Shown: positions 27,260 to 36,563, numbered from the stretch's first letter. The stretch is DNA of 64,000 nucleotides from GCA-958296115 sp965222445 (GCA_965222445.1 CBDCTY010000002.1:2480001-2544000), one strand, 5' to 3'. Notes: generated by a model from the letters alone, not told the origin. Program-made: numbers and translations.

Positions 27260-28733
27260 TGCGAATCTCGACGACGGCCGCCGCAAGCTTCTCATGGACC
27301 GCAGCGTACCGGGCCGGGTCGGGACCACCATGCCTACGCTCGATGTACCGGCGCAGGAATTGCCGTCCGGCGACATGCTTCGCGGCGAGCTCGAGATGCC
27401 GGAGGTGAGCGAGGGCGAAGTCGTCCGGTACTTCTCGCAGATCAGCCAGTTCAACTTTTCCATCGACCACAACTTCTACCCCCTTGGCAGCTGTACGATG
27501 AAGTACAACCCCAAGCTGAACGACGAGATGGCCGGTCTCCCGGGAATGGCCGAGATACATCCCCACCAGCCGCCCGCTACGGTGCAGGGCGCGCTGAAGC
27601 TGATGTACGAGCTGCAGGGGCTCCTCGCCGAGATCACCGGTATGGCTGGCACGAGCCTCACTCCCATGGCAGGCGCGGAGGGCGAGCTGACAGGCATGCT
27701 CATGATCCGGGCCTACCACCTCGCGCGGGGCGACACGAAGCGCACTGCCGTGCTCATCCCCGACAGCGCTCACGGCACTAACCCGGCTTCGGCCGCCATG
27801 GCCGGCTACGACGTGGTGACCTTGCCGACAGACGCCAACGGGAATACCGACCTGGAAGCCCTCAGGGCCTCCGCAGGCGAAGACATAGCCGGGCTCATGC
27901 TCACACAGCCCAGCACTCTCGGCCTCTTCGACACACACATTACGGAAGTGATCCGTATTGTCGAGGACGCCGGCGGGCTCCTGTACGGCGACGGCGCAAA
28001 CCTCAACGCGCTCCTTGGGCGGGTCAAGCCGGGAGACCTGGGCTTCGACGTCGTCCACTCGAACCTCCACAAGACCTTCACGCAGCCACACGGCGGCGGC
28101 GGTCCGGGGGCTGGCGCCGTCATGGTCAACGACAGGCTTCTCCCGTACCTGCCGTCGCCTGTGGTCGAGCGCACGGTCGATGAGAACGGAAAAGAGCGAT
28201 ACGACCTCGCAACGCCGCCCCAGACCATAGGCAAGATGGGCGCTTTCCAGGGCAACTATGGGGCGCTCGTGCGGGCCTACTCCTACATCAGGACCCTGGG
28301 CCGACAGGGCGTCGCGGCCATCAGCGAAGATGCCGTCGTCAATGCGAACTACGTGCTCAGCCAGCTCAAGGACTGCTACGACCTCCCCTACGACCGGACC
28401 TGTATGCACGAGGTCGTCTTCTCGGCCCGCAGCCTCAAGCGGGAGCACGGCGTGTCGGCCCTCGACGTGGCGAAGCGCCTGATCGACTACGGCATTCACC
28501 CTCCGACCATGTACTTTCCCCTCGTGGTCGAAGAGGCGTTGATGATCGAGCCGACGGAAACGGAGTCGAAGGAGACGCTTGATCACTTCATCGAGGTGAT
28601 GCGCACGATAGCGCAGGAGGCGAGGGAGAATCCGGCGCTGCTGCACGATGCCCCCCACGACATGCCCAACACGCGCCTCGACGAGGCCGGAGCCGCTCGC
28701 CGCCCCAATCTTCGCTGGCGACCATCAGAATAG
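27252..28733 (+). CDS. gcvPB: Glycine dehydrogenase (decarboxylating) subunit 2
   Basis: The 493-residue protein is the catalytic PLP half of the split P protein. The Schiff-base Lys lies in SNLHKTF before the Gly-rich PHGGGGPG loop. Other marks are FYPLGSCTMKYNPK, HPHQPPATVQG and SAHGTNPASAAM. I choose the ATG at 27252, which overlaps the end of gcvPA, over an in-frame ATG at 27210 that would overlap much further. With gcvT, gcvH and gcvPA it makes a complete T-H-P set. The C-terminal tail after residue about 470 is less conserved. Confidence 0.96.
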   Translation: MTSANLDDGRRKLLMDRSVPGRVGTTMPTLDVPAQELPSGDMLRGELEMPEVSEGEVVRYFSQISQFNFSIDHNFYPLGSCTMKYNPKLNDEMAGLPGMAEIHPHQPPATVQGALKLMYELQGLLAEITGMAGTSLTPMAGAEGELTGMLMIRAYHLARGDTKRTAVLIPDSAHGTNPASAAMAGYDVVTLPTDANGNTDLEALRASAGEDIAGLMLTQPSTLGLFDTHITEVIRIVEDAGGLLYGDGANLNALLGRVKPGDLGFDVVHSNLHKTFTQPHGGGGPGAGAVMVNDRLLPYLPSPVVERTVDENGKERYDLATPPQTIGKMGAFQGNYGALVRAYSYIRTLGRQGVAAISEDAVVNANYVLSQLKDCYDLPYDRTCMHEVVFSARSLKREHGVSALDVAKRLIDYGIHPPTMYFPLVVEEALMIEPTETESKETLDHFIEVMRTIAQEARENPALLHDAPHDMPNTRLDEAGAARRPNLRWRPSE

Positions 28734-28758
28734 CTGCCTCCAACCGGCTGGGGGTCGG

Positions 28759-30069
28759 ATGGGCGTGACCGCCGCGGGCAAGCCGAACTGGGCCAACCGC
28801 ACGCTATGGACGGGCGACAACCTCGACATCATGCGGGGTATGAACTCGGACAGCGTGGACCTTATTTACCTCGACCCTCCCTTCAATTCCAACAAGACCT
28901 ATAGCGCTCCCATAGGTTCGGAAGCGGCCGGAGCGGCGTTCAAGGACACATGGACATTGTCTGACGTGGACCTGGCCTGGCATGGCGAAGTCGCGGACCG
29001 GGAGCCGGCACTTTACGCCGTAATCGACGCGGCAGGGCAGGCGCATGGAAAGTCGATGAAGTCGTACCTGGTCATGATGGCGGTGAGGCTGCTGGAGATG
29101 TGGCGGATCCTGAGGGACACGGGGAGCATCTACCTGCACTGCGACCCGACGGCCAGCCACTATCTGAAGATCGCGATGGACTGCGTGTTCGGTAAGGAAC
29201 AGTACCGCAACGAGATCGTCTGGCACTACGGCAAGATGTCCAATCCCGGCAGAAACTTCCCGCGCAACCATGACACAATCCTGCGCTACACCAAGACGGA
29301 CAACTACGTCTTCAGGCTTGTGAAGGGAGCCGAATCGGAGTACCGGACACGGTACGCCAGACACCTGATCGGCAACAGGGTGCTGTACGGCTCAGTGAAG
29401 GACTCGAGAGACAAGCTCATACTGCGGCGGGTAAAGCGGCTCACTAAGGAGCTCAACCGAGACCTGAGAGACGACGATGTGCTGTTCGACTTCGACCGAG
29501 AGTTCAAGGCACAGTCGGACGTGATGTACGTCCCCATCATCAAGGGCAACTCGTCGGAGCGAATCGGATACCCGACCCAGAAGCCGCTGGCCCTGCTGGA
29601 AAAGATAGTCCAGGCGTCCACGAACGAGGGCGACATGGTCCTCGACCCATTTTGCGGGTGCGCGACGGCGTCCATAGCGGCGGAGCGACTTGGCCGGGAA
29701 TGGGTCGGCATAGACCTTTCGCCCATGGCGGCGAAGCTGGTCAAGCGGCGCCTGCGGGACTATCTTGGGTTGTTCTACGACGTTGTGCACAGGGAAGACA
29801 TCCCGAATCGAACGGACTTGGGGGACCTTCCAAACTACAGGACTCACAAACACGGCCTGTTCGGACAGCAAGAAGGGATGTGCGCAGGCTGCAGGGAACT
29901 ATTTCCGTTCAGGAATTTCAGTATCGATCACATCGTGCCGAGATCCAAAGGGGGCTCCGATCACATCGACAATCTTCAACTTCTGTGTGCCGCGTGCAAT
30001 AGTTCCAAGGGGACTCGAAGCCACGAGGAGTTCGTGGCGCGATTGAAGGAGCAGGGTATTCGCAAGTGA
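28759..30069 (+). CDS. Beta-class DNA methyltransferase fused to a C-terminal HNH nuclease domain
   Basis: The 436-residue protein carries the amino-methyltransferase catalytic motif DPPF (residues 39-42) in the N-terminal part. The SAM-binding motif I (DPFCGCATASIAA, then GREWVGID) begins near residue 296. This IV-before-I order marks the beta class of DNA N6-adenine/N4-cytosine methyltransferases. Residues about 375-425 are an HNH module: CxxC, then SIDHIVPRSKGGSDHIDNLQLLCAACN with its second Cys pair. I start at ATG 28759, 25 bases after gcvPB. No separate restriction gene is nearby. The HNH part could cut or simply bind DNA. Confidence 0.88.
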   Translation: MGVTAAGKPNWANRTLWTGDNLDIMRGMNSDSVDLIYLDPPFNSNKTYSAPIGSEAAGAAFKDTWTLSDVDLAWHGEVADREPALYAVIDAAGQAHGKSMKSYLVMMAVRLLEMWRILRDTGSIYLHCDPTASHYLKIAMDCVFGKEQYRNEIVWHYGKMSNPGRNFPRNHDTILRYTKTDNYVFRLVKGAESEYRTRYARHLIGNRVLYGSVKDSRDKLILRRVKRLTKELNRDLRDDDVLFDFDREFKAQSDVMYVPIIKGNSSERIGYPTQKPLALLEKIVQASTNEGDMVLDPFCGCATASIAAERLGREWVGIDLSPMAAKLVKRRLRDYLGLFYDVVHREDIPNRTDLGDLPNYRTHKHGLFGQQEGMCAGCRELFPFRNFSIDHIVPRSKGGSDHIDNLQLLCAACNSSKGTRSHEEFVARLKEQGIRK

Positions 30070-30109
30070 GCGGCCGCGCCCGCTCGAATCACACTAGGGA
30101 GGATCGGAC

Positions 30110-30526
30110 ATGACTGCCGTCAAGGGAATTCTGGATCAGATGCGGGAGCAGCGCAGGCGGACACAGGAGCGGCTGCAGGACGTCACCGAGGAGCAGATGC
30201 TGGCCCCCACAACCTACGGAGAGCGCGACGTGAATGTGCGCTTCATGTTCTACAGGTTCATCGCCCACGAGGTCGAGCACACCGTCCAGCTCGCGAAGAC
30301 GCTGCAGATGCTGGGTGCCGCCCAGGGCGAGGCCCAGCTAATCCTGAAGAGCCTACAGACCGCCAGGGGCGAGCTGGAGGGGATGATGGTGGGCTTGTCG
30401 GACGAGGATCTCGACCGCGAACCCGCCGAGGGCGAGTGGTCGGCGCGGCAGGTGATAGGCCACATCCTCCAGGTCGAGGAGGCGTACACCCGCCGCATAG
30501 AAGAGGGCATCGGGTCTGTCGGCTAG
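30110..30526 (+). CDS. DinB-family protein
   Basis: This 138-residue helical protein resembles the DinB/YfiT four-helix-bundle superfamily of metal-dependent or thiol-transferase-related enzymes. The relevant segments are FMFYRFIAHEVEHTVQL, with a candidate metal His pair, and WSARQVIGHILQVEEAY. A third His typical of the family is not obvious, so catalytic status is uncertain. GGAGG lies seven bases before the ATG. It follows the methyltransferase by 40 bases and may share its transcript. Confidence 0.75.
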   Translation: MTAVKGILDQMREQRRRTQERLQDVTEEQMLAPTTYGERDVNVRFMFYRFIAHEVEHTVQLAKTLQMLGAAQGEAQLILKSLQTARGELEGMMVGLSDEDLDREPAEGEWSARQVIGHILQVEEAYTRRIEEGIGSVG

Positions 30527-30703
30527 CGGGATGTTGCCGATCCGTCTGGGCGAGGATGCCCTGAGGTCGTTTCAAGGCTAGAGCCCGCACCCCGCCTACC
30601 GGCAGGGGACTGGATTCGGCCTGCGCGGGAACGTGGGACAGCCTTCCCTCCGTAGTAGAGCTGAGGCCTCCGTCGGAATGGCGGAAGTCGGTCGCATTGC
30701 GCC

Positions 30704-30733
30704 TTGACTTATGCAGGGCCAAGCCTCTAGCGT
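30704..30733 (+). promoter_or_regulatory. Probable promoter of the gamma-glutamyltransferase-like operon
   Basis: TTGACT (30704-30709) and TAGCGT (30728-30733) are separated by 18 bases, about 30 bases upstream of the GGT-like start. The -35 is excellent and the -10 is moderate. Confidence 0.45.
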
Positions 30734-30763
30734 TCTTACTTGGCTCACCCTCAGGAGTATGCG

Positions 30764-32401
30764 ATGCGCTCATTCGACTTCCCGCCCGCAACCCGCCCGG
30801 TGGCTATGGGCGCCAACGGCATGGTCTCTTCGGCTCATCCGCTGGCATCCCTCGCGGGATTGCGGGTACTGCAGCGCGGCGGCAACGCGTTCGACGCTGT
30901 GGTGGCGACCGCCTCGACCCTCAATGTAGTCGAGCCCTACATGTCGGGCGTCGGTGGTATTGGGGTTGCGCTCGCCCACGTGGCCCGGGAGGGCAGGGTG
31001 CGGGCCATCGACTTTTCGGGCAGGGCGCCTCTCGCCTCCGAGCCCGAGCGCTTCGAGGAGGAGTCGAAGGACGCCGGCATTCTGGCCGCGATGGTGCCGG
31101 GGAACCTGTCCGGCTGGCTCACGATGCACGAGGCGTACGGATCGCTCGACCGCGAGCCCCTTTTCGATCAGGCGATAGACTACGCATCGAACGGCTTTCC
31201 CGTTACCTACTTCAACAGCGAGGTTTTTGTCACGACAGCCGACATGCTCCGCAAGTTCCCGTCCGCGGAGATCATTCTCGGGGGCGGCCGCCCACCGAGG
31301 CCGGGCGACCGCCTGAAGATGCCGCAGTTAGCGGAGTCGCTCCTCACAATCGCTAAGGAAGGCCTGCCGGCTTTCTACGGCGGCGACCTGGGAAGGCGGA
31401 TCGTGCAGGGCAACCGCGAGCTGGGCGGGATCTACGCCGACGAGGACCTGGAGACGTACTCGGCCCAGTGGCTCGATCCCATCAACATCGACTACAAGGG
31501 CTACAGGGTCTACACGACCCCGCCAAACTGCAGCTCGTTCCAGGTGCTGCAGACCCTGAAGACGCTGGAGGGCTTCGGCCCGGAGGAGCGGCGTGTCCAG
31601 GACGCCAGCTCTCTCCACCTGTTCATCGAGTCGGCCAAGCTGTGCATCACGGACCGGGTTACCTGGGCCGGCGACCCGGACTACGTTACCGCGCCTCTCG
31701 CGGGGCTGCTCTCCGACGGATACGCCGTCGAGCAGCGGCGCCGCATAGACCGCGGCACGGCGGCAATCGTCCCCGGGGAGCGGTACGCGACCGACAGGCC
31801 CATTGGCGCGCTGACGCCGGGCAGCCCTCAGGAGTTCGACGGCGGTATGACGACCCACTTCGCCGTCGCGGACCGGGACGGGAACGTCGTGTCGGTCACG
31901 CAGACCCTGGGCGGCGGCTTCGGGTCCGGCGCAGCGGTTGGAGGGACGGGCATATTCCTGAACAACATGGCCAGCTACTTCGAGCTGGAGGAGAGCAGCC
32001 CGAACCGCATCGGGCCGGGCAAGCGGGTGGATTTCGTCGTCGCGCCGACCCAGACGTTCCTCGACGGGAAGTTCTTCCTGAGCATGGGCACTCCGGGAAG
32101 CTGGGGCATCCTCCAGACGACGCCGCAGTTCCTCACGAATGTCCTGGACCACGGCATGAACGTGCAGCAGGCTATAGACTCGCCCCGGTTCAGAGTGTCG
32201 ACGGGCCGGAACGTCGCAATGGAAGAGCGGTTTCCGCTGCACGTGCGGCTGGCGCTCGAAGCCAAGGGACACGACGTCAATGTCATCCCCGCGTGGTCTC
32301 GCTCGGTGGGCGGCGCGCACGGGATCCAGTTCAACGCCGACGCGGGAACCTTCGAGGGCGCTGCCGACCCTAGGCGTGACGGCTACGCGCTCGGATACTA
32401 G
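30764..32401 (+). CDS. Gamma-glutamyltransferase-family protein
   Basis: The 545-residue protein is an N-terminal-nucleophile hydrolase of the GGT family, which autocleaves to free a Thr nucleophile. Thr363 in GGMTTHFAVADRDGNVVS is the predicted nucleophile and new N-terminus. Other hallmarks are SSAHPLASLAGLRVLQRGGNAFDAVVA and GGTGIFLNNMASYF. No signal peptide is present, so it is probably intracellular and may be a GGT-like acylase rather than a glutathione enzyme. The ATG at 30764 follows AGGAG; the in-frame TTG at 30740 is less likely. A phosphodiesterase-like gene follows after 15 bases. Confidence 0.87.
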   Translation: MRSFDFPPATRPVAMGANGMVSSAHPLASLAGLRVLQRGGNAFDAVVATASTLNVVEPYMSGVGGIGVALAHVAREGRVRAIDFSGRAPLASEPERFEEESKDAGILAAMVPGNLSGWLTMHEAYGSLDREPLFDQAIDYASNGFPVTYFNSEVFVTTADMLRKFPSAEIILGGGRPPRPGDRLKMPQLAESLLTIAKEGLPAFYGGDLGRRIVQGNRELGGIYADEDLETYSAQWLDPINIDYKGYRVYTTPPNCSSFQVLQTLKTLEGFGPEERRVQDASSLHLFIESAKLCITDRVTWAGDPDYVTAPLAGLLSDGYAVEQRRRIDRGTAAIVPGERYATDRPIGALTPGSPQEFDGGMTTHFAVADRDGNVVSVTQTLGGGFGSGAAVGGTGIFLNNMASYFELEESSPNRIGPGKRVDFVVAPTQTFLDGKFFLSMGTPGSWGILQTTPQFLTNVLDHGMNVQQAIDSPRFRVSTGRNVAMEERFPLHVRLALEAKGHDVNVIPAWSRSVGGAHGIQFNADAGTFEGAADPRRDGYALGY

Positions 32402-32416
32402 CGGAGCAGTCACGGG

Positions 32417-33868
32417 ATGAACCGAGTACTCATATTCGTATTCGACGGGCTGCAGATGTCCCAGGTCACGCCCGACCTGATGCCGAACCTGTCGGCGTTC
32501 GCCGCCTCCGGCGTGCGCTTCATGAACCACCACCCTGTATTCCCGACGGTGACCAGGGTCAACGCCGCGAGCATCACCACCGGATGCTATCCCGGCCGCC
32601 ACGGCCTCGCCGGCAACGAGTTTCTCGACCGGCAGTTCGACGCGGCGCGTGTGCTGCCCGCCATGCGGGGCGAACTTCGGGAGCTGTTCAGCTCCACCGG
32701 CAGGCTCCTCCTCACGCCGAATCTGGCGGCGACCTTGGGAGCTCGCGGCGAACAGTACGTTGCCGTTGCGACTGGCTCCAGCGGGAACGGCTTTCTGCAC
32801 AACCCCCACGCCGAAGAGGTGGGCGGCGCGGCCATACACCCCGAGTTCTGCGAGCCGGGCAGCCTTCACGACGATATCCTTGCCCGGTATGGCGAGTGGC
32901 CCGGCTCTGCTCCTCTGCCGGCCGAGCCTCGGCTCGCCCGTGGCGTCGATGTACTTGCGGAGCGAGTCCTCGACGAGATGGACCCGGCGGTGGCCCTGTT
33001 TTGGAGCCTGGAGCCCGACACGAGCCACCACGAAACAGGAGTGGGCTCAAGCCTGGGGAACCGCGGACTCGAAGCGGCGGACAGGCAGTTCGCGCGGCTG
33101 ATAGAGTGGCTCGACCGTACTGGACGGCTCTCCCGGACGGACATTCTCGTGGCATCGGATCATGGCTACTCCACCGTCTGCGAGGCCATAGATGCAGCGA
33201 ACCTGGTCGAGTCCGCGGGATTCCCAAGCACGGACGAGAGGGGCGGTGTCATGGTCGCCTCCAACGGCGGGTCTGTTCTCTACTACGTCGCAGGCCATGA
33301 CCGGGACACGGCGGACCGACTGGCAGCCTGGCTGATGGCACAACGCTGGTGCGGCCCGATCGTAGCGTCGGAGGCATCCGGCTATCCGGAGGGCACGCTG
33401 CCGGCAAGGCTCGTCGGCGTAGAGGGCGAGCGGGCGCCCGACCTCGCGATGTCCTTCGCCTGGAACTCGAAGCCCAACAACGACGGCTACCCGGGCCACA
33501 TATTCAGCACCTCCAAGGCGCCCGGTCAGGGGAACCACGGCTCGATGAGCCGCTACGAGCAGAGGTGTGCTTTCGTAGCCCGCGGCCCTAGCTTTAAGTC
33601 CGGTGCCTGCGTCGACACGCCCTCCGGAAACGTGGACGTCATGCCGACCATCCTGAGGCTGCTGGGCATTGATGCCTTGGAGCCGATGGACGGACGCGTT
33701 CTGGATGAGGGGCTCGACGGAGGACCGGAGTCCATGCCCCACTCTGCCCAGACCCATTGGGCAGAACGGCCTCTGGGCCGCAGCGTGTACCGCCAGGCGA
33801 TTACAATATCGACCGTCGGATCGACGATCTACGTGGACGAGGGGTGCGCCCGCCGCGGTCCGCCATGA
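32417..33868 (+). CDS. Alkaline-phosphatase-superfamily phosphodiesterase/nucleotide pyrophosphatase
   Basis: This 483-residue hydrolase belongs to the type I phosphodiesterase/nucleotide pyrophosphatase group. Metal and nucleophile sites follow the family order: VFDG near residue 10, the Thr-containing FPTVTRVNAASITTG, EPDTSHHETG, SDHGYST, and a late His in GNHGS. No signal peptide is seen. It lies 15 bases downstream of the GGT-like gene and was probably co-transcribed with it. The actual diester or sulfate substrate cannot be inferred. Confidence 0.85.
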   Translation: MNRVLIFVFDGLQMSQVTPDLMPNLSAFAASGVRFMNHHPVFPTVTRVNAASITTGCYPGRHGLAGNEFLDRQFDAARVLPAMRGELRELFSSTGRLLLTPNLAATLGARGEQYVAVATGSSGNGFLHNPHAEEVGGAAIHPEFCEPGSLHDDILARYGEWPGSAPLPAEPRLARGVDVLAERVLDEMDPAVALFWSLEPDTSHHETGVGSSLGNRGLEAADRQFARLIEWLDRTGRLSRTDILVASDHGYSTVCEAIDAANLVESAGFPSTDERGGVMVASNGGSVLYYVAGHDRDTADRLAAWLMAQRWCGPIVASEASGYPEGTLPARLVGVEGERAPDLAMSFAWNSKPNNDGYPGHIFSTSKAPGQGNHGSMSRYEQRCAFVARGPSFKSGACVDTPSGNVDVMPTILRLLGIDALEPMDGRVLDEGLDGGPESMPHSAQTHWAERPLGRSVYRQAITISTVGSTIYVDEGCARRGPP

Positions 33869-33888
33869 AGGACTAGGGTGGGCACTAC

Positions 33889-34680
33889 TTGGGCAATCGG
33901 GATGGGCCGCGCTTGAGAGGTACTCTGACAAGGCTCGTGGTCCTGGGAGCGCCGCTTGCGCTCGGTCTCCTTGAGGTCTGGCACTTCGAAGCCCTCCCGT
34001 TCGACTCGGAGGGCGAGCTCGGCCCGTTCACGCGCTACCGGACCATCGCACCCGTTGCCACGCAGTGGCTCATCGTCCACCTGCTACAGGCGCCCCTGAT
34101 CGCGCTTGTGGGGCTTGCGGTGTACCTGATGGTGCGCGGTCTAGCGGACATCCCAGCCTCTGTCGCCCGCGTCTGCATGGCGCTGTTCGTGGTCGCCTAT
34201 ACGGTGCTGGACTCGGTGGACGGGATCGCCGTCGGCGTGCTGGTCGCCAACGCGCGTGAACTGCCACCCGCCCAGCTTGCCGCAGTCGAGCAGGCGATAG
34301 AGGACCTTTGGAATCACCCTGTCGTAGGAAACTTCTCAGTCGTCTCGTTCACTGGAGCGGGGGCATGGGCCGTGGGAGGCATTGCCGCTGCCATTTCGCT
34401 ACGGAGATCGGGTGCGCCCCGCGGCCCTGTGGCTCTCATGGTGCTGGCGGCGTTCATATTCGGTATGAGCCATGCGAACCCCACCGGCCCCATCGGCATG
34501 GCGTGTCTGCTGGCGGCATTTGTATGGCTCGAATTCTTCCCGCAATCATCCCTGTCCCTGGGCGCGGAGGAGCCCGCTTCGGCCGCCGAGCCCGGACGGC
34601 AGGAAGGACCGGAAGAGGCGGAGCAGCCCCCAAGGGACAGACCTGCCAGACGGCAGCGCAAGAGGCAAAGGCGCAGGTAG
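33889..34680 (+). CDS. Hypothetical integral membrane protein with basic C-terminal tail
   Basis: I do not recognise the family. The 263-residue protein has about five to six hydrophobic segments (near residues 15-30, 60-85, 95-118, 150-170, 180-200, 205-220). A cytoplasmic-looking tail rich in Glu, Pro and Arg ends in an Arg/Lys cluster. The start is TTG 33889, preceded by GGGTGGG; a TTG 24 bases further is an alternative. It follows the phosphodiesterase by 20 bases in the same direction, and its stop lies about 65 bases before rnpB on the other strand. Confidence 0.6.
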   Translation: MGNRDGPRLRGTLTRLVVLGAPLALGLLEVWHFEALPFDSEGELGPFTRYRTIAPVATQWLIVHLLQAPLIALVGLAVYLMVRGLADIPASVARVCMALFVVAYTVLDSVDGIAVGVLVANARELPPAQLAAVEQAIEDLWNHPVVGNFSVVSFTGAGAWAVGGIAAAISLRRSGAPRGPVALMVLAAFIFGMSHANPTGPIGMACLLAAFVWLEFFPQSSLSLGAEEPASAAEPGRQEGPEEAEQPPRDRPARRQRKRQRRR

Positions 34681-34746
34681 CGGGGTCCGGCCTGCACCCG
34701 ACGCTGTGTCAGGCCCCCTGGCACGGAAGTACCAGCCGGGGCCTGC

Positions 34747-35149
34747 TGCGCAAGAGGGCCTGTAAGCCGAGTTCTGTTCCCCTGCGCACACGAGTTTACA
34801 CCCGCCTGGGCGGGCTTCGTCCCCATGTACGCGGGGGCGGCAGCCATCTATCTAGCCCCGGCGTTGCCGCCGGGGTCGAGCGGCCAACCCGGGGACTGGT
34901 CGGGCGCCGTATCCCTCTATTTGGCCTTGCACCGGATGGGGTTTGCCCTGACCTCCGATGTTACCACCGGAGCGGTGAGCTCTTACCTCGCCATTTCACC
35001 CTTATCCCGAATGCTCGGGACGGTATGTTTCTGTGGCACTTTCCGTCGGGTTGCCCCGCCCCGCCGTTAGCGGGCATCCTCGCCCGATGGTGCTCGGACT
35101 TTCCTCCCTTCCGACGAATCGGAACGGCGGCCGCCCGGCCCTCTTGCGC
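34747..35149 (-). ncRNA. rnpB: RNase P RNA, bacterial class A
   Basis: This is the catalytic RNA that matures tRNA 5' ends. On the minus strand the conserved CR-I block GGAGGAAAGTCCGAGC appears near the 5' end, AGATAGATGGCTGCC in the 3' half, and ACAGAACTCGGCTTACAG just before the end. The P1 helix is a perfect 13-base pairing between 35137-35149 and 34748-34760. The predicted transcription start from the upstream promoter falls exactly at the first P1 base. Its stem-loops account for the lack of genes here. Confidence 0.96.
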
Positions 35150-35155
35150 CCGACC

Positions 35156-35185
35156 ATTGTAGTCCGCCTGTCCGATCTCTGCCAA
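35156..35185 (-). promoter_or_regulatory. Promoter of rnpB
   Basis: On the minus strand TTGGCA (35180-35185) and TACAAT (35156-35161) are separated by 18 bases. Transcription would begin about seven bases later at 35149, the first base of the RNase P P1 helix. Confidence 0.7.
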
Positions 35186-35248
35186 CGCTGGTATTGAGGC
35201 AGCCAGCGGGCGCGGCAGAAGGGCGGGCCGCCCGATCTGACCGCCGCG

Positions 35249-36553
35249 TCAGAGAATTACTTCCACGCGGTCGTCCTCTACGACTACCCTGGAGACCCGG
35301 TGCTCCACGAGGGCGCGCCGCTCCGCGAAGTCGAGGGACCCCCACCTGGCCAGGGCCGCCCCGGCGTCGATCTGCGGCCCGGCGGCAGCCTCACGGGATG
35401 CGTCCAGCTCGGCGAGGTACTTCCCTAGCGTTCGAGTGGTGATCTCCTCCCGCGCGGCGCGTCTCGCGGCGTTGATCAGGCGCCGCCCGGCGTTGGCCAC
35501 CTCGGACTCCCTGATGCGGCCCAGCTTCCCGGCGTCGCCTCTCGACGAGCCGCGCTCGACAGCCTCTCGCAGCTCGCTGACGACCGCCTCGTCGAGCTTG
35601 GCTTCCCGCCAGGTATGGTATCCGCAGCGGCTCTGGTTGTTCCTCGCCTGGCACTGGTAGTAGCGGTACGCGCCTGACGCCCTCGTGCCGTCCTTCCGTC
35701 TCCACGAGCGGCGTCTGGTTATTCCCATCATCCCGTTGCCGCAGTAGGCGCAGTGAGCGATGCCAGACATCAGGAATGGCTCCGAGCTGTTGACCCGTCC
35801 AAAGGGACGACGGGATTGGGCGGTCTCCTGGGCTGCCCTGAAGTCTTCGGACGAGACGATGGCCTTGTGTGCGTTGGGGCGGCGCATACCCAGCCTGGTG
35901 TATGTCCCTATGTAGGCCGGGTTCCTGAGGATGCCCCGGACGCTGGCGACGCTCCAGCTACTGCCGCCTCGGGTCGTGAGCCCGCGCTGGTTCAAGTCGC
36001 GGACGATGAGCCTGAGACCCAACCCGTAGCGCGTGTACATGCGGAAGATCATCCGCACTATCTGGGCCTCGCTGGCGTATATCTCCAGACGGCCGCTGGG
36101 CCCGATCCTGTAGCCGTACGGCGGCCGGCCCAGCGCGCGTCCCTGGAGGGCCCTCACGCTCATAGACTCCTTGACGCGGCTGCTCCGCTGCGCCGATTTT
36201 CCCTCGAATCCGAACAGGTGGATGGCGTTCTGGAGAGGGTTCGGGTACTCATCGTCCATGCAGACCGCTTGGACGTCGAGCTTGTCGAGGGCGGCCAGTG
36301 ACCTGACAACGTCCTCCAAACGGTCCCCAAGGTCGGCCGCCGAGGCCACGACGACGAGAAAATCCGCCCCAACACGGTCGAAATGGTCCACGAGCCGTTG
36401 CAGGCCCGGGCCGTCCTGCTCCTGCGGCTCGACTTCCAGGATGGCTATGGGCTGGTGGAGGTTGGCGTGGCAGAATTCCTCGAAGCGCGCCCTTAGGGTC
36501 TCGGACGACCGATCCTCGCGCTCGCCGAGTGGGAAGTATCCGATCGCGCGCAC
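35249..36553 (-). CDS. Serine-recombinase-family protein with degenerate catalytic domain
   Basis: The 434-residue protein has the layout of a large serine recombinase. It has an N-terminal resolvase-like fold (about residues 1-115), the Recombinase domain (GRPPYGYRIGPSGRLEIY, then GILRNPAYIGTYT) and a zinc beta-ribbon (CAYCGNGMMG, later YYQCQARNNQSRCGYH). A C-terminal helical region follows. However, the nucleophile motif normally read as YxRVS is here GYFPLGE, so the catalytic Ser is absent. I prefer the GTG at 36553, with GAGG eight bases upstream, over the ATG at 36622 that overlaps the previous gene. It likely binds DNA without recombining it. Confidence 0.8.
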   Translation of the reverse strand: MRAIGYFPLGEREDRSSETLRARFEEFCHANLHQPIAILEVEPQEQDGPGLQRLVDHFDRVGADFLVVVASAADLGDRLEDVVRSLAALDKLDVQAVCMDDEYPNPLQNAIHLFGFEGKSAQRSSRVKESMSVRALQGRALGRPPYGYRIGPSGRLEIYASEAQIVRMIFRMYTRYGLGLRLIVRDLNQRGLTTRGGSSWSVASVRGILRNPAYIGTYTRLGMRRPNAHKAIVSSEDFRAAQETAQSRRPFGRVNSSEPFLMSGIAHCAYCGNGMMGITRRRSWRRKDGTRASGAYRYYQCQARNNQSRCGYHTWREAKLDEAVVSELREAVERGSSRGDAGKLGRIRESEVANAGRRLINAARRAAREEITTRTLGKYLAELDASREAAAGPQIDAGAALARWGSLDFAERRALVEHRVSRVVVEDDRVEVIL

Positions 36554-36563
36554 GCGGGCAGCC

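Noticed and set aside
27192..28658. Minus-strand 488-codon frame
   Set aside because: It is fully antisense to gcvPB, whose family assignment is certain, and has no recognisable domain. It is a GC-rich shadow frame.
31328..33031. Minus-strand 567-codon frame
   Set aside because: It is antisense to the GGT-like and phosphodiesterase genes and shows no family resemblance.
35249..36553. Integrase of a prophage or integrative element
   Set aside because: There are no phage or conjugation genes and no flanking att-like repeats, and the catalytic Ser is missing. A resident domesticated gene is more likely.
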